A stretch of 64,000 bases of DNA from Pseudomonas tructae. GTDB taxonomy: Bacteria > Pseudomonadota > Gammaproteobacteria > Pseudomonadales > Pseudomonadaceae. The notes beneath the pieces are model-generated. The model was not told the origin of the DNA. It did no database searches and saw only the letters and a list, made by a program, of their open reading frames with translations. Of this stretch, positions 29,989 through 38,018 are shown piece by piece (position 1 is the first letter of the stretch; every line of letters begins with the position of its first letter). The position numbers and the translations under genes are program-made. Where the stretch lies: assembly GCF_004214895.1 (NCBI RefSeq), contig NZ_CP035952.1, forward strand, positions 1,312,501 to 1,376,500, written 5' to 3'.

Positions 29989-32274
29989 TCAGAAGTGGAA
30001 GCTGGTGGTCAGCAGGGCAGTGCGCCCGGCGGCCTGATTGGCGTAGTGGGCCGCGTAGGCCTTGTCGTAGTACACCTCGTTGGTGAGGTTCTGCACGTTG
30101 AGTTGCAGGTCGACGTTCTTGGTCAGTTTGTAGCTGGCCATTGCGTCGTAACGCCAGTAGGAGTCGACCATCACGGTGTTGTTGACGTTGCCGAACACGT
30201 CATCGACGTAGAAGGCACCGCCACCGACGGTCAGTTTCGGCGTGACGTTGTAGGTGGTCCACAGGGTCAGGCTGTTGTTTGGCGTGTTGGGCATCTGGTT
30301 GTCGTTGTTCGGGCTGTCGACAAACACGCCGCCAACGTTCTGTTTGCCACCATCGATCAACTTGGCATCCATGTAGGTGTAACCGGCAAAGACTTGCCAG
30401 TCGTTGGTCAGTTTGCCAGTGGCGGTCAGTTCCAGGCCATCAACGCGGCTCGTGCCAACGTTCTCGTAGGTATTGGTGCTGACCAGAACCCGGGCATTCT
30501 CTTTCTCGGTACGGAAGATCGCTGCGGTGAGCGCCAGGCGCTCGTCCAGCAGGTTCCACTTGGTGCCGATTTCGTAGTTGGTGGTTTCTTCCGGTTTCAG
30601 GTCGCTCTTGGTGGTGGCCGTCAGCAGTGGGTTGCCGTCGCTGCCTTCGCCGAGCGAGGCGCCTGCTGGCGTCGCTGACGTCGCGTAGGAAATGTACACA
30701 CTGCCGTTTTCGGCCGGTTTCCAGGTCAGGCCCAGCTGGCCGGTGACGAACTCACTGGTGTCTTCAGTCTTGAAGCTGGTCGCACCGCTGGCCACTTTGG
30801 TCTTGGCCTTGGTGTCGAAGTGGTCATAACGCAGGCCCATGGTCAGCAACCAGGCCGGGTCCAGTTCCAGAGTGTCGGTCAGGTAGATGGCGCGGGTGTT
30901 GCTGGTGGTGTCGGCACCGGCCAGGGTGCGGCTGACGGTGCCATTCCAGGCTTCGTTGGGGTTTGGATCGGTGAACGAGGTGCAGACACCGGATATCTGC
31001 CCGGTTGCGCTGCTGCAGTTGCCGGAGCTGAAGCCGGTGACGTCGTAACCGGTCTTGACCGAGGCTTCACGGCTCAACTCGATACCGGTCGAGAAGCTGT
31101 TCTTGAAACCACCGATGTAAACCTCGCCGAACAGATCGGTCTGGTTGGTGGTGGTGCTGGTGTTGGAGACACGGTTGTTCGGACGACGCCAGACTTCATC
31201 CTTGAGGATGTTGCCCTTGCTGTCATCGGGTTGGCTGAAGATGTAGTCCTGCAGAGTATTGCCGTGGCGCAGGGTGTTCTTGATGGTCAGCGAATCGCTC
31301 AGGTCGTGCTCAAGGGCGATGGTGCTGATGTCGGCGCGGCTTTTGTAGAAGTCGCGGCCCACAAGACCATAGTAGTTGTCGCTGTCGCCGCCGTCGGTGG
31401 GTTTGTCCGGGTTGGCCGAAGTACGGTTGGCGGAGCTGCCGGACCTGAGGCTATAGGGAATTCCCGAATCAGGCAGGTCATCACTCTCCATGTGGTAGTA
31501 GTCCAGGCTCAGGCGGGTCTGGGTACCCAGGCCGAAGACCAGCGACGGTGCCACCCCCCAACGGTCGTAGTTGACTTCGTTGCGCCCGGCCACATTGCTC
31601 TCGTGGCTCATCAGGTTGAGACGGAAGGCGGCGGTGTCGAGGAACTGGTAATTGCCATCGAAGGTGTAGCGCTTGGTCTGGTCCGAGCCCCAGGTGAAGG
31701 CACCGTCGGTCGAGTTGCCCAGGTGCGCGCGCTTGCTGACCAGGTTGATGGTGCCGCCTGCCGCACCACGACCGCCGATGGCCGAGTTCGGGCCCTTGGC
31801 GACTTCGACCGATTCGATGGCGAAGATCTCGCGGGTTTGCGAGCCGGTGTCGCGCACGCCATCCAGGTACATCGAGCTCTGCGAGTCGAAACCGCGAATG
31901 AACGGACGATCGCCGGACGGGTTGCCACCTTCACCGGCGCCCATGGTGATCCCGGGCACGGTACGCAGGGCGTCCTGCAGGTTGAGGGCGTTGGTGTCCT
32001 TGATGACTTGCTGAGGGACCACTGTCACGGTGCGCGGCGTATCGAGCAGCGGTGCGGTGTATTTCTGCGAAGAGGCACGCTCGACCTTGTAGTCGGTGCT
32101 GGCAGTTTCTGCCTGGCCGGTAACGCTGGTCGCGTCCAGGGCAATTGCGCCATTTTTGACAGGTTCAGCATCGGCGGCAAAAGCCGCGTGGCCGGTAGCG
32201 CTGAGCGCTACACCAATGGCGCAAGTGAGCAAGCGTGGTGAACTGACAGCGGTTGGCACATAGTGTCGCGGCAT
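29989..32274 (-). CDS. piuA: TonB-dependent siderophore receptor PiuA
   Basis: PiuA is an outer-membrane ferric-siderophore receptor; its P. aeruginosa relative also admits siderophore-conjugated beta-lactams. The 761-residue protein has a cleavable signal (about residues 1-33, ending ATGHAAFAADAE), a plug domain (about 65-190, LLDTPRTVTVVPQQVIKDTN), a 22-strand barrel and a terminal Phe (SFHF). A Cys pair in FSSGNCSSATGQISGVC (about 425) probably bridges an extracellular loop. There is no N-terminal signalling domain, so it does not drive a sigma factor. It diverges from piuC, and a Fur-box-like site precedes each. Confidence 0.92.
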   Translation of the reverse strand: MPRHYVPTAVSSPRLLTCAIGVALSATGHAAFAADAEPVKNGAIALDATSVTGQAETASTDYKVERASSQKYTAPLLDTPRTVTVVPQQVIKDTNALNLQDALRTVPGITMGAGEGGNPSGDRPFIRGFDSQSSMYLDGVRDTGSQTREIFAIESVEVAKGPNSAIGGRGAAGGTINLVSKRAHLGNSTDGAFTWGSDQTKRYTFDGNYQFLDTAAFRLNLMSHESNVAGRNEVNYDRWGVAPSLVFGLGTQTRLSLDYYHMESDDLPDSGIPYSLRSGSSANRTSANPDKPTDGGDSDNYYGLVGRDFYKSRADISTIALEHDLSDSLTIKNTLRHGNTLQDYIFSQPDDSKGNILKDEVWRRPNNRVSNTSTTTNQTDLFGEVYIGGFKNSFSTGIELSREASVKTGYDVTGFSSGNCSSATGQISGVCTSFTDPNPNEAWNGTVSRTLAGADTTSNTRAIYLTDTLELDPAWLLTMGLRYDHFDTKAKTKVASGATSFKTEDTSEFVTGQLGLTWKPAENGSVYISYATSATPAGASLGEGSDGNPLLTATTKSDLKPEETTNYEIGTKWNLLDERLALTAAIFRTEKENARVLVSTNTYENVGTSRVDGLELTATGKLTNDWQVFAGYTYMDAKLIDGGKQNVGGVFVDSPNNDNQMPNTPNNSLTLWTTYNVTPKLTVGGGAFYVDDVFGNVNNTVMVDSYWRYDAMASYKLTKNVDLQLNVQNLTNEVYYDKAYAAHYANQAAGRTALLTTSFHF

Positions 32275-32332
32275 GGTGGTCCCCTTCCCCAGGTTTTTAG
32301 GCCGCGAAATATAATGTAAACAAATATTGGTA

Positions 32333-32351
32333 ACAATTGAGAAGCATTGCC
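32333..32351 (-). promoter_or_regulatory. Candidate Fur box upstream of piuA
   Basis: ACAATTGAGAAGCATTGCC matches the consensus GATAATGATAATCATTATC at 11 of 19 positions, including the GA and AA of the left half and CATT of the right half. It lies about 60-75 bases upstream of the piuA start in an AT-rich region. Binding is inferred. Confidence 0.5.
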
Positions 32352-32439
32352 AATTGCGCTGAATTTACAATCTTTACGATTTGTAACTGGCGGTTTTTTG
32401 CTGCTGAAACGTCTCTCCCGCCGAAAAGGCTTGAATAGG

Positions 32440-32458
32440 GGCAATGGGAATCAATACC
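32440..32458 (+). promoter_or_regulatory. Candidate Fur box upstream of piuC
   Basis: GGCAATGGGAATCAATACC matches the Fur consensus at 13 of 19 positions. It lies about 35-53 bases before the piuC start, in the promoter window of a gene known to be iron-regulated in P. aeruginosa. Confidence 0.6.
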
Positions 32459-32492
32459 ATTGACGTCTTTTCTCGCCTCAGGTGTTCACACC

Positions 32493-33173
32493 ATGCTGCT
32501 ACATATCTCCGGGCTGTTTACCACCCAGGAAGTCCAGCGTATTCGCGAGGCGCTGGAGCAGACGGAGTGGGCTGACGGCAAGATCACCGCAGGTCACCAG
32601 TCGGCCAAGGCCAAGCACAACCTGCAATTGCCTGAAGCTCATCCATTGGCCAAGGAGATCGGCGCAGCGTTGATCGAGCGCCTGTGGCAGAACCCGCAGT
32701 TCATGTCGGCGGCATTACCGCACAAGGTTTTTCCGCCGCTGATCAACTGCTACCGCGAAGGCGGTAATTTCGGCTTTCATATCGACAATGCCCTGCGCCA
32801 GCCGCGCGGCAGTCATGAGCGGGTACGCACCGACCTGTCTTCGACGTTGTTCCTGAGCAACCCCGAGGACTATGACGGTGGCGAGCTGGTGATTCAGGAC
32901 ACCTACGGCCTGCAGCAGGTGAAACTGGCGGCAGGTGATCTGGTGTTGTATCCGGGCACCAGCCTGCACAAGGTCAATCCGGTGACCCGTGGCGCCCGTT
33001 ATGCGGCGTTCTTCTGGACCCAGAGCCTGGTGCGCGAAGACAGCCAGCGCACCCTGCTGTTCGAGATGGATAACGCCATCCAGCAACTGAGCGCCGACCT
33101 GCCCGAGCACCCGGCACTGATCCAGCTGACCGGCACCTACCACAACCTGTTGCGCCGCTGGGCCGAGGTCTGA
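32493..33173 (+). CDS. piuC: PKHD-type Fe(II)/2-oxoglutarate hydroxylase PiuC
   Basis: PiuC is a 2-oxoglutarate-dependent dioxygenase linked to siderophore-receptor loci; its substrate is not established. The 226-residue protein keeps the full metal and cosubstrate set: His96 and Asp98 in GFHIDNAL, His159 in SLHKVNPV and Arg169 in GARYAAFF. The frame is open from about 32460, but ATG 32493 ([14 protein letters not shown]) matches the family start. It lies just downstream of a Fur-like site and just upstream of a Sel1-repeat gene, as in P. aeruginosa. Confidence 0.94.
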   Translation: MLLHISGLFTTQEVQRIREALEQTEWADGKITAGHQSAKAKHNLQLPEAHPLAKEIGAALIERLWQNPQFMSAALPHKVFPPLINCYREGGNFGFHIDNALRQPRGSHERVRTDLSSTLFLSNPEDYDGGELVIQDTYGLQQVKLAAGDLVLYPGTSLHKVNPVTRGARYAAFFWTQSLVREDSQRTLLFEMDNAIQQLSADLPEHPALIQLTGTYHNLLRRWAEV

Positions 33174-33174
33174 A

Positions 33175-33927
33175 GTGAGTTTTAAACTGCGACGCAAAGA
33201 GCTGGTTGACACCGAACAGTTGCAAAAGATGCTCGAGCACAGTCCGGGCAAAGCCGCCCAGGCGGTTCTCGTCGTCGCGGGGCAAGGAGGTGTCGAGGCG
33301 CAGCTGCTGCTGGGGCAGATCCTGCTGGATGGGCGAGGCATCGAGCAGGACCTGCCACTGGCCCGCAAGTGGTTCGCTATTGCAGCCCAAGCGGGTAGTG
33401 CAATGGCTCATAACATGCTCGGGCGCTGCCTGGAGCATGGCTGGGGCGGTGCGTGTGACCTGGTTCTGGCCGCTTTCCACTACCGGGAGGCGGCACAGGC
33501 AGGGTTGGATTGGGGCTTGTACAACTATGCCAACCTGCTGGGTACCGGACGGGGAGTGGCAATGGATCAGGGCCTTGCCTTGGCAACCTATCGCCGGGCA
33601 GCCGAGAAAGGGCACGCCAAATCGATGAACTTGTTGGGGCGCTATCTGGAGTTGGGCCTAGGGTGCACGGCTGACCCGGCCAGGGCCAGGCGCTGGTATC
33701 GACGTTCAGCCCTGGCGGGTGATTTTCGTGGCCAATTCAGTCATGCCAGCGTTTTGCTCGAGCAAGGCGAAATCGAGGAGGCGCTGGTTTGGTTACGTCG
33801 GGCGCTGGAACATGGCAATGCCAACTTTTTGCGCAGCAGCATTGCCAGTCTGGAGCAGGTTGATAATGCCAGGATCAGGGCGTTGCTACCCTTCTACAAG
33901 CAACGCCTGCGGCAATTGCAGGCGTAA
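33175..33927 (+). CDS. Sel1-repeat (TPR-like) protein downstream of piuC
   Basis: The 250-residue protein consists mainly of Sel1-like repeats (for example LARKWFAIAAQAGSAMAHNM, CDLVLAAFHYREAAQAGLDW and ALATYRRAAEKGHAKSMNLL), each about 36 residues, which form a superhelical binding scaffold. There is no signal peptide. GTG 33175 lies two bases after the piuC stop, so the genes are coupled. This matches the conserved piuC-Sel1 pair in P. aeruginosa. The binding partner is unknown. Confidence 0.88.
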   Translation: MSFKLRRKELVDTEQLQKMLEHSPGKAAQAVLVVAGQGGVEAQLLLGQILLDGRGIEQDLPLARKWFAIAAQAGSAMAHNMLGRCLEHGWGGACDLVLAAFHYREAAQAGLDWGLYNYANLLGTGRGVAMDQGLALATYRRAAEKGHAKSMNLLGRYLELGLGCTADPARARRWYRRSALAGDFRGQFSHASVLLEQGEIEEALVWLRRALEHGNANFLRSSIASLEQVDNARIRALLPFYKQRLRQLQA

Positions 33928-34067
33928 TCCTGATTGTATGTCCGGACCCTGTTCATGCGTCGAGACGTGACCTCGGATGGGAAGGGCTGCTGGATTCACT
34001 TGCGCAGGGAGTTGGAGCAAGTTTTAGCCCCAGCCCAACCGGGCTGAACGAAAGAGCAGGAGGCTCT

Positions 34068-34562
34068 ATGAATATTCCGCACATGCAATCTTTTCTGGCC
34101 CGTCTGATCTGCATCACACCGGAGCACTTCGGCTGGGTGGGTGTTTCTGAGACGACTCACTCGCTGAGTGGGACCGACCTGGCCAGCAGCGGTTGGCTAC
34201 AAATACAGAACATGGGCGCACAGGTCGCCGGAATCCAGTTTCGTTTCGACTATCTGCAGACCAAGGGTGACAGGATCCACTACCAGGTCAGTTGCGCCTC
34301 CGACGTAGAGGGCTACCAGGGGCGCAAGATGAACATCAGCCGCAATGGCTACTTGGGTTTCTACAGAGAACAGGATGCGCCGTTGTGGAAAATCGAGCGG
34401 CTCAATGAGCAATCAGGCGCTCAGAGGGAGCGCTTTCATCTGCGAGACAAGGATGGCTACCGGGTCTGCAATCACCGAAGCGATGATGGTTGGCACTATT
34501 TGAATGTGCGTAAGGGACAGGTCTTGACCTTCGGACTTCGACACGTACAGATACTGGCGTGA
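34068..34562 (+). CDS. Hypothetical protein, possible beta-trefoil fold
   Basis: I do not recognise this 164-residue protein. It has no signal peptide or membrane segment and is Trp/Tyr/Gly-rich. Short repeats such as YQGRKMNISRNGYLGFY ... PLWKIERL and RFHLRDKDGYRVC ... YLNVRKGQVLTFG look like the strands of a beta-trefoil (lectin or ricin-B-like) module, but this is only a visual impression. A strong ribosome binding site (CAGGAGG) precedes ATG 34068. It stands alone between the piuC-Sel1 pair and converging speC. Confidence 0.75.
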   Translation: MNIPHMQSFLARLICITPEHFGWVGVSETTHSLSGTDLASSGWLQIQNMGAQVAGIQFRFDYLQTKGDRIHYQVSCASDVEGYQGRKMNISRNGYLGFYREQDAPLWKIERLNEQSGAQRERFHLRDKDGYRVCNHRSDDGWHYLNVRKGQVLTFGLRHVQILA

Positions 34563-34584
34563 CCTGCTAGTGCACCGCAGAGGC

Positions 34585-34610
34585 GATAGCGACGCCTAGG
34601 CGTCGCCATC
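34585..34610. terminator. Palindromic hairpin between converging genes
   Basis: A perfect 18-base palindrome GCGACGCCTAGGCGTCGC (34589-34606), flanked by GATA / CATC, lies between the orphan gene (+) and speC (-). It has no clear T tract on either side, so it may be a weak bidirectional terminator or a protein-binding site. Confidence 0.5.
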
Positions 34611-34619
34611 GCTGCCAAA

Positions 34620-35783
34620 TCAGAGGTAGTAGGCTTTGAGTGGTGGGAAACCATTGAACTCCACCGCGCTGTAGCTGGTGGTGTAGGCACCGGTCGACAG
34701 CCAGTACAGGCGGTCGCCGATCGCCAGGTTCAGCGGCAGACCGTACTTGTAGTGCTCGTACATGATGTCGGCGCTGTCGCAGGTGGGACCTGCGATCACG
34801 ACCTCTTCCATCTCGCCTTTCTTCTCGGTCCAGATCGGAAACTTGATCGACTCGTCCATGGTTTCGATCAGGCCGGAGAACTTGCCCACATCGGTGTACA
34901 CCCAGCGCTCGACGGCAGTACGCGATTTACGGGCTACCAGCACCACTTCACTGACCAGGATGCCGGCGTTGGCAATCAGCGAACGGCCCGGTTCAAGAAT
35001 GATTTCCGGCAGGTCGTCGCCGAAGTCTTCCTTGAGGAAGCGGATGATCTCCTCGGCGTAGGTTTCCAGGCTGTTGGTCCGGGTGATGTAGTTGGCCGGG
35101 AAGCCGCCACCCATGTTGATCAGTTTGAGCTCGATGCCGTCTTCCTCTTTCAGGCGCTCGAAGATCACCTTCACTTTGGCGATCGCTGCGTCCCAGACAC
35201 TGATATCGCGCTGCTGCGAGCCGACGTGGAACGATACACCGTAAGGCACCAGGCCCAGGTCACGGGCGAGGATCAAGAGGTCCATGGCCATGTCGGTCTG
35301 GCAGCCGAACTTGCGCGACAAGGGCCAGTCGGCGGTGGTCGAGCCTTCGGTGAGGATGCGCACGTAGACTTTCGAGCCTGGGGCGGCCTTGGCGATGTTG
35401 CGCAGGTCGGCTTCGGAGTCGGTGGCGTACAGGCGCACGCCCTTCTCGTAGAAGTAGCGGATGTCCTTGGACTTCTTGATGGTGTTGCCGTAGCTGATGC
35501 GATCGGCGCTGACCCCGCGGCCCATCACTTTGTCCAGCTCGTAGATCGAGGCGATGTCGAAGCTTGAGCCCTTTTCCTTGAGCAGGTCGATGATCTCCAC
35601 GGCCGGGTTGGCCTTGACCGCGTAATAGACTTTGGCGAATTCGAAACCGGCGCGCAGGTCGTCGTAGGCCTGGCTGATCATCTGCGTGTCGATGAGCACG
35701 AACGGGGTTTCTTGCTTGTCGGCGAAGGCCTTCATTTTCTGGAAGGTATCGCGCGCGAAGTAGTCTTCGACCTGAATCGACAT
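34620..35783 (-). CDS. speC: Ornithine decarboxylase
   Basis: SpeC decarboxylates L-ornithine to putrescine. The 387-residue protein is a fold-type III (alanine-racemase-like) PLP decarboxylase, as in Pseudomonas and eukaryotes, not the large inducible enteric type. The PLP lysine is Lys57 in YYAVKANPAVE, the phosphate-binding region includes MGGGFPANY and EPGRSLIANAG, and the C-terminal catalytic Cys is in GPTCDSADIMYEH. ATG 35783 (MSIQVEDYFARDTFQ) has GGAG nine bases upstream. An in-frame ATG at 35876 could add 31 residues but looks non-coding. A structured leader precedes the gene. Confidence 0.95.
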   Translation of the reverse strand: MSIQVEDYFARDTFQKMKAFADKQETPFVLIDTQMISQAYDDLRAGFEFAKVYYAVKANPAVEIIDLLKEKGSSFDIASIYELDKVMGRGVSADRISYGNTIKKSKDIRYFYEKGVRLYATDSEADLRNIAKAAPGSKVYVRILTEGSTTADWPLSRKFGCQTDMAMDLLILARDLGLVPYGVSFHVGSQQRDISVWDAAIAKVKVIFERLKEEDGIELKLINMGGGFPANYITRTNSLETYAEEIIRFLKEDFGDDLPEIILEPGRSLIANAGILVSEVVLVARKSRTAVERWVYTDVGKFSGLIETMDESIKFPIWTEKKGEMEEVVIAGPTCDSADIMYEHYKYGLPLNLAIGDRLYWLSTGAYTTSYSAVEFNGFPPLKAYYL

Positions 35784-35888
35784 GCTTAGGGACTCCATGG
35801 GCAAACTGAAAAAATAAGTGGCTGCAACTGAACGTCCTCCGTATCCCCACTTTGGTTCGCCTACTTCCCAAGGCATGTCGCCGAAAGC

Positions 35889-35930
35889 AAAAAGGTCAAC
35901 CGTGCGTAATAAAGCGGCTACGGGTGACCT
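35889..35930 (-). terminator. Intrinsic terminator-like hairpin in the speC leader
   Basis: On the minus strand AAGGTCA ... TGACCTT forms a 7-bp stem, extended after one mismatch by CCGT / ACGG, and runs directly into TTTTTGC. It lies about 105 bases before the speC ATG on the same strand, where a terminator would stop transcription before the gene. It could be an attenuator or the end of a separate small RNA. Confidence 0.6.
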
Positions 35931-36100
35931 TGCTGTCTCGTCGTCAGTACTTGAGCCGGATGGATCGTTTCCAGCATGGACGTTCGGCGCGAACTTTAGG
36001 ACCTGGGGGGCTCAAGATCAACAAAAAATGTCGCGTTTTTGCATACGTCCGTCGCCCTGGAAGGGTCGGCCTCTTTGTAACCGACCCAGGTAAACAGTAG
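35931..36100 (-). promoter_or_regulatory. Structured 5' leader or small RNA upstream of speC
   Basis: Minus-strand sequence upstream of the terminator-like hairpin holds paired elements: an 8-bp closing stem (plus-strand CTTGAGCC at 35950-35957 with GGCTCAAG at 36009-36016), an internal hairpin GTTCG / CGAAC with loop GCG (35982-35994), and an outer hairpin GGGTCGG / CCGACCC (36063-36087). A closed multi-stem domain followed by a terminator is the layout of attenuating leaders. No known riboswitch class is recognised. Confidence 0.45.
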
Positions 36101-36370
36101 ATGTTCAATTTGATGGCAAAAGCGTTAAAAATACCCGTATACGCTGGGATCTTCTGTAGAACACGCAAATGGATATGATCGTCGGAGTTGGTGGCGAAAG
36201 TGCGGCAAATATCGGGAATTTTCGGCTGCATGGTGGTTCTTGTGTGCGTGCGATTTCGACGCTGCCGTTCAAATTTTTTTCCGCTCTGACAGCAGGTTCG
36301 CCACACACTTTTTTAAGAACTAATTTCGCCAACAGCGCTTCGTCGGCCGCGGCGATCTCCGATTGCCGGT
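36101..36370. other. Non-coding gap between speC leader and fecI
   Basis: About 270 bases without a credible gene. The region is AT-richer than its surroundings and contains short runs such as AAATTTTTTT near 36272. It must hold the upstream speC promoter on the minus strand; I cannot place it confidently. Confidence 0.6.
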
Positions 36371-36389
36371 CTTAATAAGAAACATTACT
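36371..36389 (+). promoter_or_regulatory. Candidate Fur box upstream of fecI
   Basis: CTTAATAAGAAACATTACT matches the Fur consensus at 12 of 19 positions (TAAT.A in the left half, CATTA in the right). It lies about 40-60 bases before the fecI start, as expected for an iron-starvation sigma gene. Confidence 0.55.
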
Positions 36390-36429
36390 ATTCACGCCAT
36401 TCTTTATCGCCTGCGAAGACTCCCGCACC

Positions 36430-36918
36430 GTGTCGCGACACAAAGGCTTTCTCGACCACTACCACGAGCTGATCGGCACCTGGACGCGCAAGTTGCGCAG
36501 TCGTCAGCAGGCCGAGGACCTGGCGCATGATGCGTTTGTGCGGGTACTGGAAAACGACCAGACCGGAGTCGAGCAACCACGGGCTTACCTGCACCAGACC
36601 GCGCGCAACATTGCGGTGGATGGTTACCGCCGTGAAGACCGCCGTCAGGCGCTGGAACAGGACGCGTTCGAGTTGAGTGCCAGTGCCAGCGGCGACCCGG
36701 AGGCCTATGTGAATGCCGTGGAACTGGCCGATAGCGTAGAGCGCGCCTTGGCAGAACTGCCCCTCAACTGCCGACGGGTATTTATCTGGCAGAAACTCGA
36801 AGGCTTGACCCAGGCCGAGATCGCCGAGCGCATGGGCTTGACCAAGAACATGGTCGAAAAGTATATGATCCGCACGCTCCGGCATCTGCGTGAGCACCTG
36901 GATGTGTCGACGAGATGA
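36430..36918 (+). CDS. fecI: FecI-type ECF sigma factor
   Basis: This iron-starvation sigma factor would direct transcription of the downstream receptor gene. The 162-residue protein has sigma region 2 (about residues 12-80, with LAHDAFVRVLE) and region 4 (about 105-158, CRRVFIWQKLEGLTQAEIAERMGLTKNMVEKYMIRTLRHLR). GTG 36430 is the start that keeps region 2 intact. Its stop overlaps the fecR start (ATGA). Symbol rests on the FecA-type receptor that follows. Confidence 0.92.
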   Translation: MSRHKGFLDHYHELIGTWTRKLRSRQQAEDLAHDAFVRVLENDQTGVEQPRAYLHQTARNIAVDGYRREDRRQALEQDAFELSASASGDPEAYVNAVELADSVERALAELPLNCRRVFIWQKLEGLTQAEIAERMGLTKNMVEKYMIRTLRHLREHLDVSTR

Positions 36919-37910
36919 GTCAGGCGAATGTTTTCATGAATCAGGACGCGTGCCGTTGTGGCAGCGAATCCGTGCGCGAGCAGGCCGCCCTCTGGTTTGC
37001 CCGCAGCCGCGAGAGTGACCTGGCGCCAGCGCAACAGGGCGAACTGCAGCGCTGGCTGGCCGAGCACCACCAGCATCAGTATGAATTCGATCTGCTGGAT
37101 ACACTGTGGAATGCTGCCGGGCAGGTGCCCCGGGCCCGCCTCGAAGCCCTTTGCCAGGCCGATCCGGTCAGTCAGTTGCCGCGTCGACGTATTCTGCGCC
37201 AGGCGCTGGCCGCCGGCATTGCGACCCTGGCGCTGGGCCTGGGCTGGGTGGGCTGGCAGCAGCATCAGCTCAATTATCAGGGCCAGTTGCAGACCGCCCT
37301 GGGCGAGCGGCGTCAGCTCGATTTGCCGGATGGTTCACAGCTTGAAATCAACGGCCGCACGCACCTGGTCGTGCAGTTCAGTGCCGGCCAACGCCGCATC
37401 GAGCTGCGAGAGGGCGAGGTGATGTTCAGTGTCGCCGGCGACAGTGCGCGGCCTTTTGTGGTCAGCACGGGTAATGGCACGGTGACCGTGACCGGCACCC
37501 GCTTCGATGTTCGTAAGGACCCTGAGCAAACCCGCGTCGCGGTCGAGCACGGCTCGGTACGGGTCGAAGGCCGCGATGCTTCCCAGGCCCTGCTCAGTGC
37601 CGGGCTGGGCGCGCATATCGACAGCAAGGGCCAGGTGGCTGCGCCCTATGCGGTGGATGCCGCTGCACTGACCGCCTGGCGCAACGGCAAGCTGGTGTTC
37701 AACGATGCGCCGCTGAGCGAGGTGGTCAAGGAAGTCTCGCGCTATCGGGAACAGCCGCTGCGTGTCGCCCCCGGAAGAATTGCCGCGTCGCGCCTGAGCA
37801 GCACCTTCAGTGCCGACGATACCGACGCTTTGTTGCGGGCGCTGCCAAGCATCCTGCCGGTAGCGATCAAGGCCCATGCCGATGGCTCCAGCGAAATAAT
37901 CGCAAAATAG
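36915..37910 (+). CDS. fecR: FecR-type anti-sigma / sigma regulator
   Basis: FecR spans the inner membrane and passes the receptor's substrate signal to FecI. The 331-residue protein has a cytoplasmic anti-sigma domain (about residues 1-85), one membrane helix (about 94-112, LAAGIATLALGLGWVGW), the periplasmic FecR domain (about 130-225, with LPDGSQLEINGRT and TGTRFDVRKD) and a C-terminal secretin-N-like domain that contacts the receptor. It overlaps fecI by four bases. Confidence 0.92.
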   Translation: MSQANVFMNQDACRCGSESVREQAALWFARSRESDLAPAQQGELQRWLAEHHQHQYEFDLLDTLWNAAGQVPRARLEALCQADPVSQLPRRRILRQALAAGIATLALGLGWVGWQQHQLNYQGQLQTALGERRQLDLPDGSQLEINGRTHLVVQFSAGQRRIELREGEVMFSVAGDSARPFVVSTGNGTVTVTGTRFDVRKDPEQTRVAVEHGSVRVEGRDASQALLSAGLGAHIDSKGQVAAPYAVDAAALTAWRNGKLVFNDAPLSEVVKEVSRYREQPLRVAPGRIAASRLSSTFSADDTDALLRALPSILPVAIKAHADGSSEIIAK

Positions 37911-38018
37911 ATTCAGGTTTATTTTCAGTTGTTCGTCTTCCTGGCCAACTGCAACTGCCAAGCATTTCCATTTGCATGGCATTGACATCTGTATGGACCT
38001 TCAGGACCTCTTGACGAC

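Noticed and set aside
37911..38018. FecI-dependent promoter upstream of fecA
   Set aside because: A gap of the right kind, but I could not find a convincing -35/-10 pair, so no site is reported.
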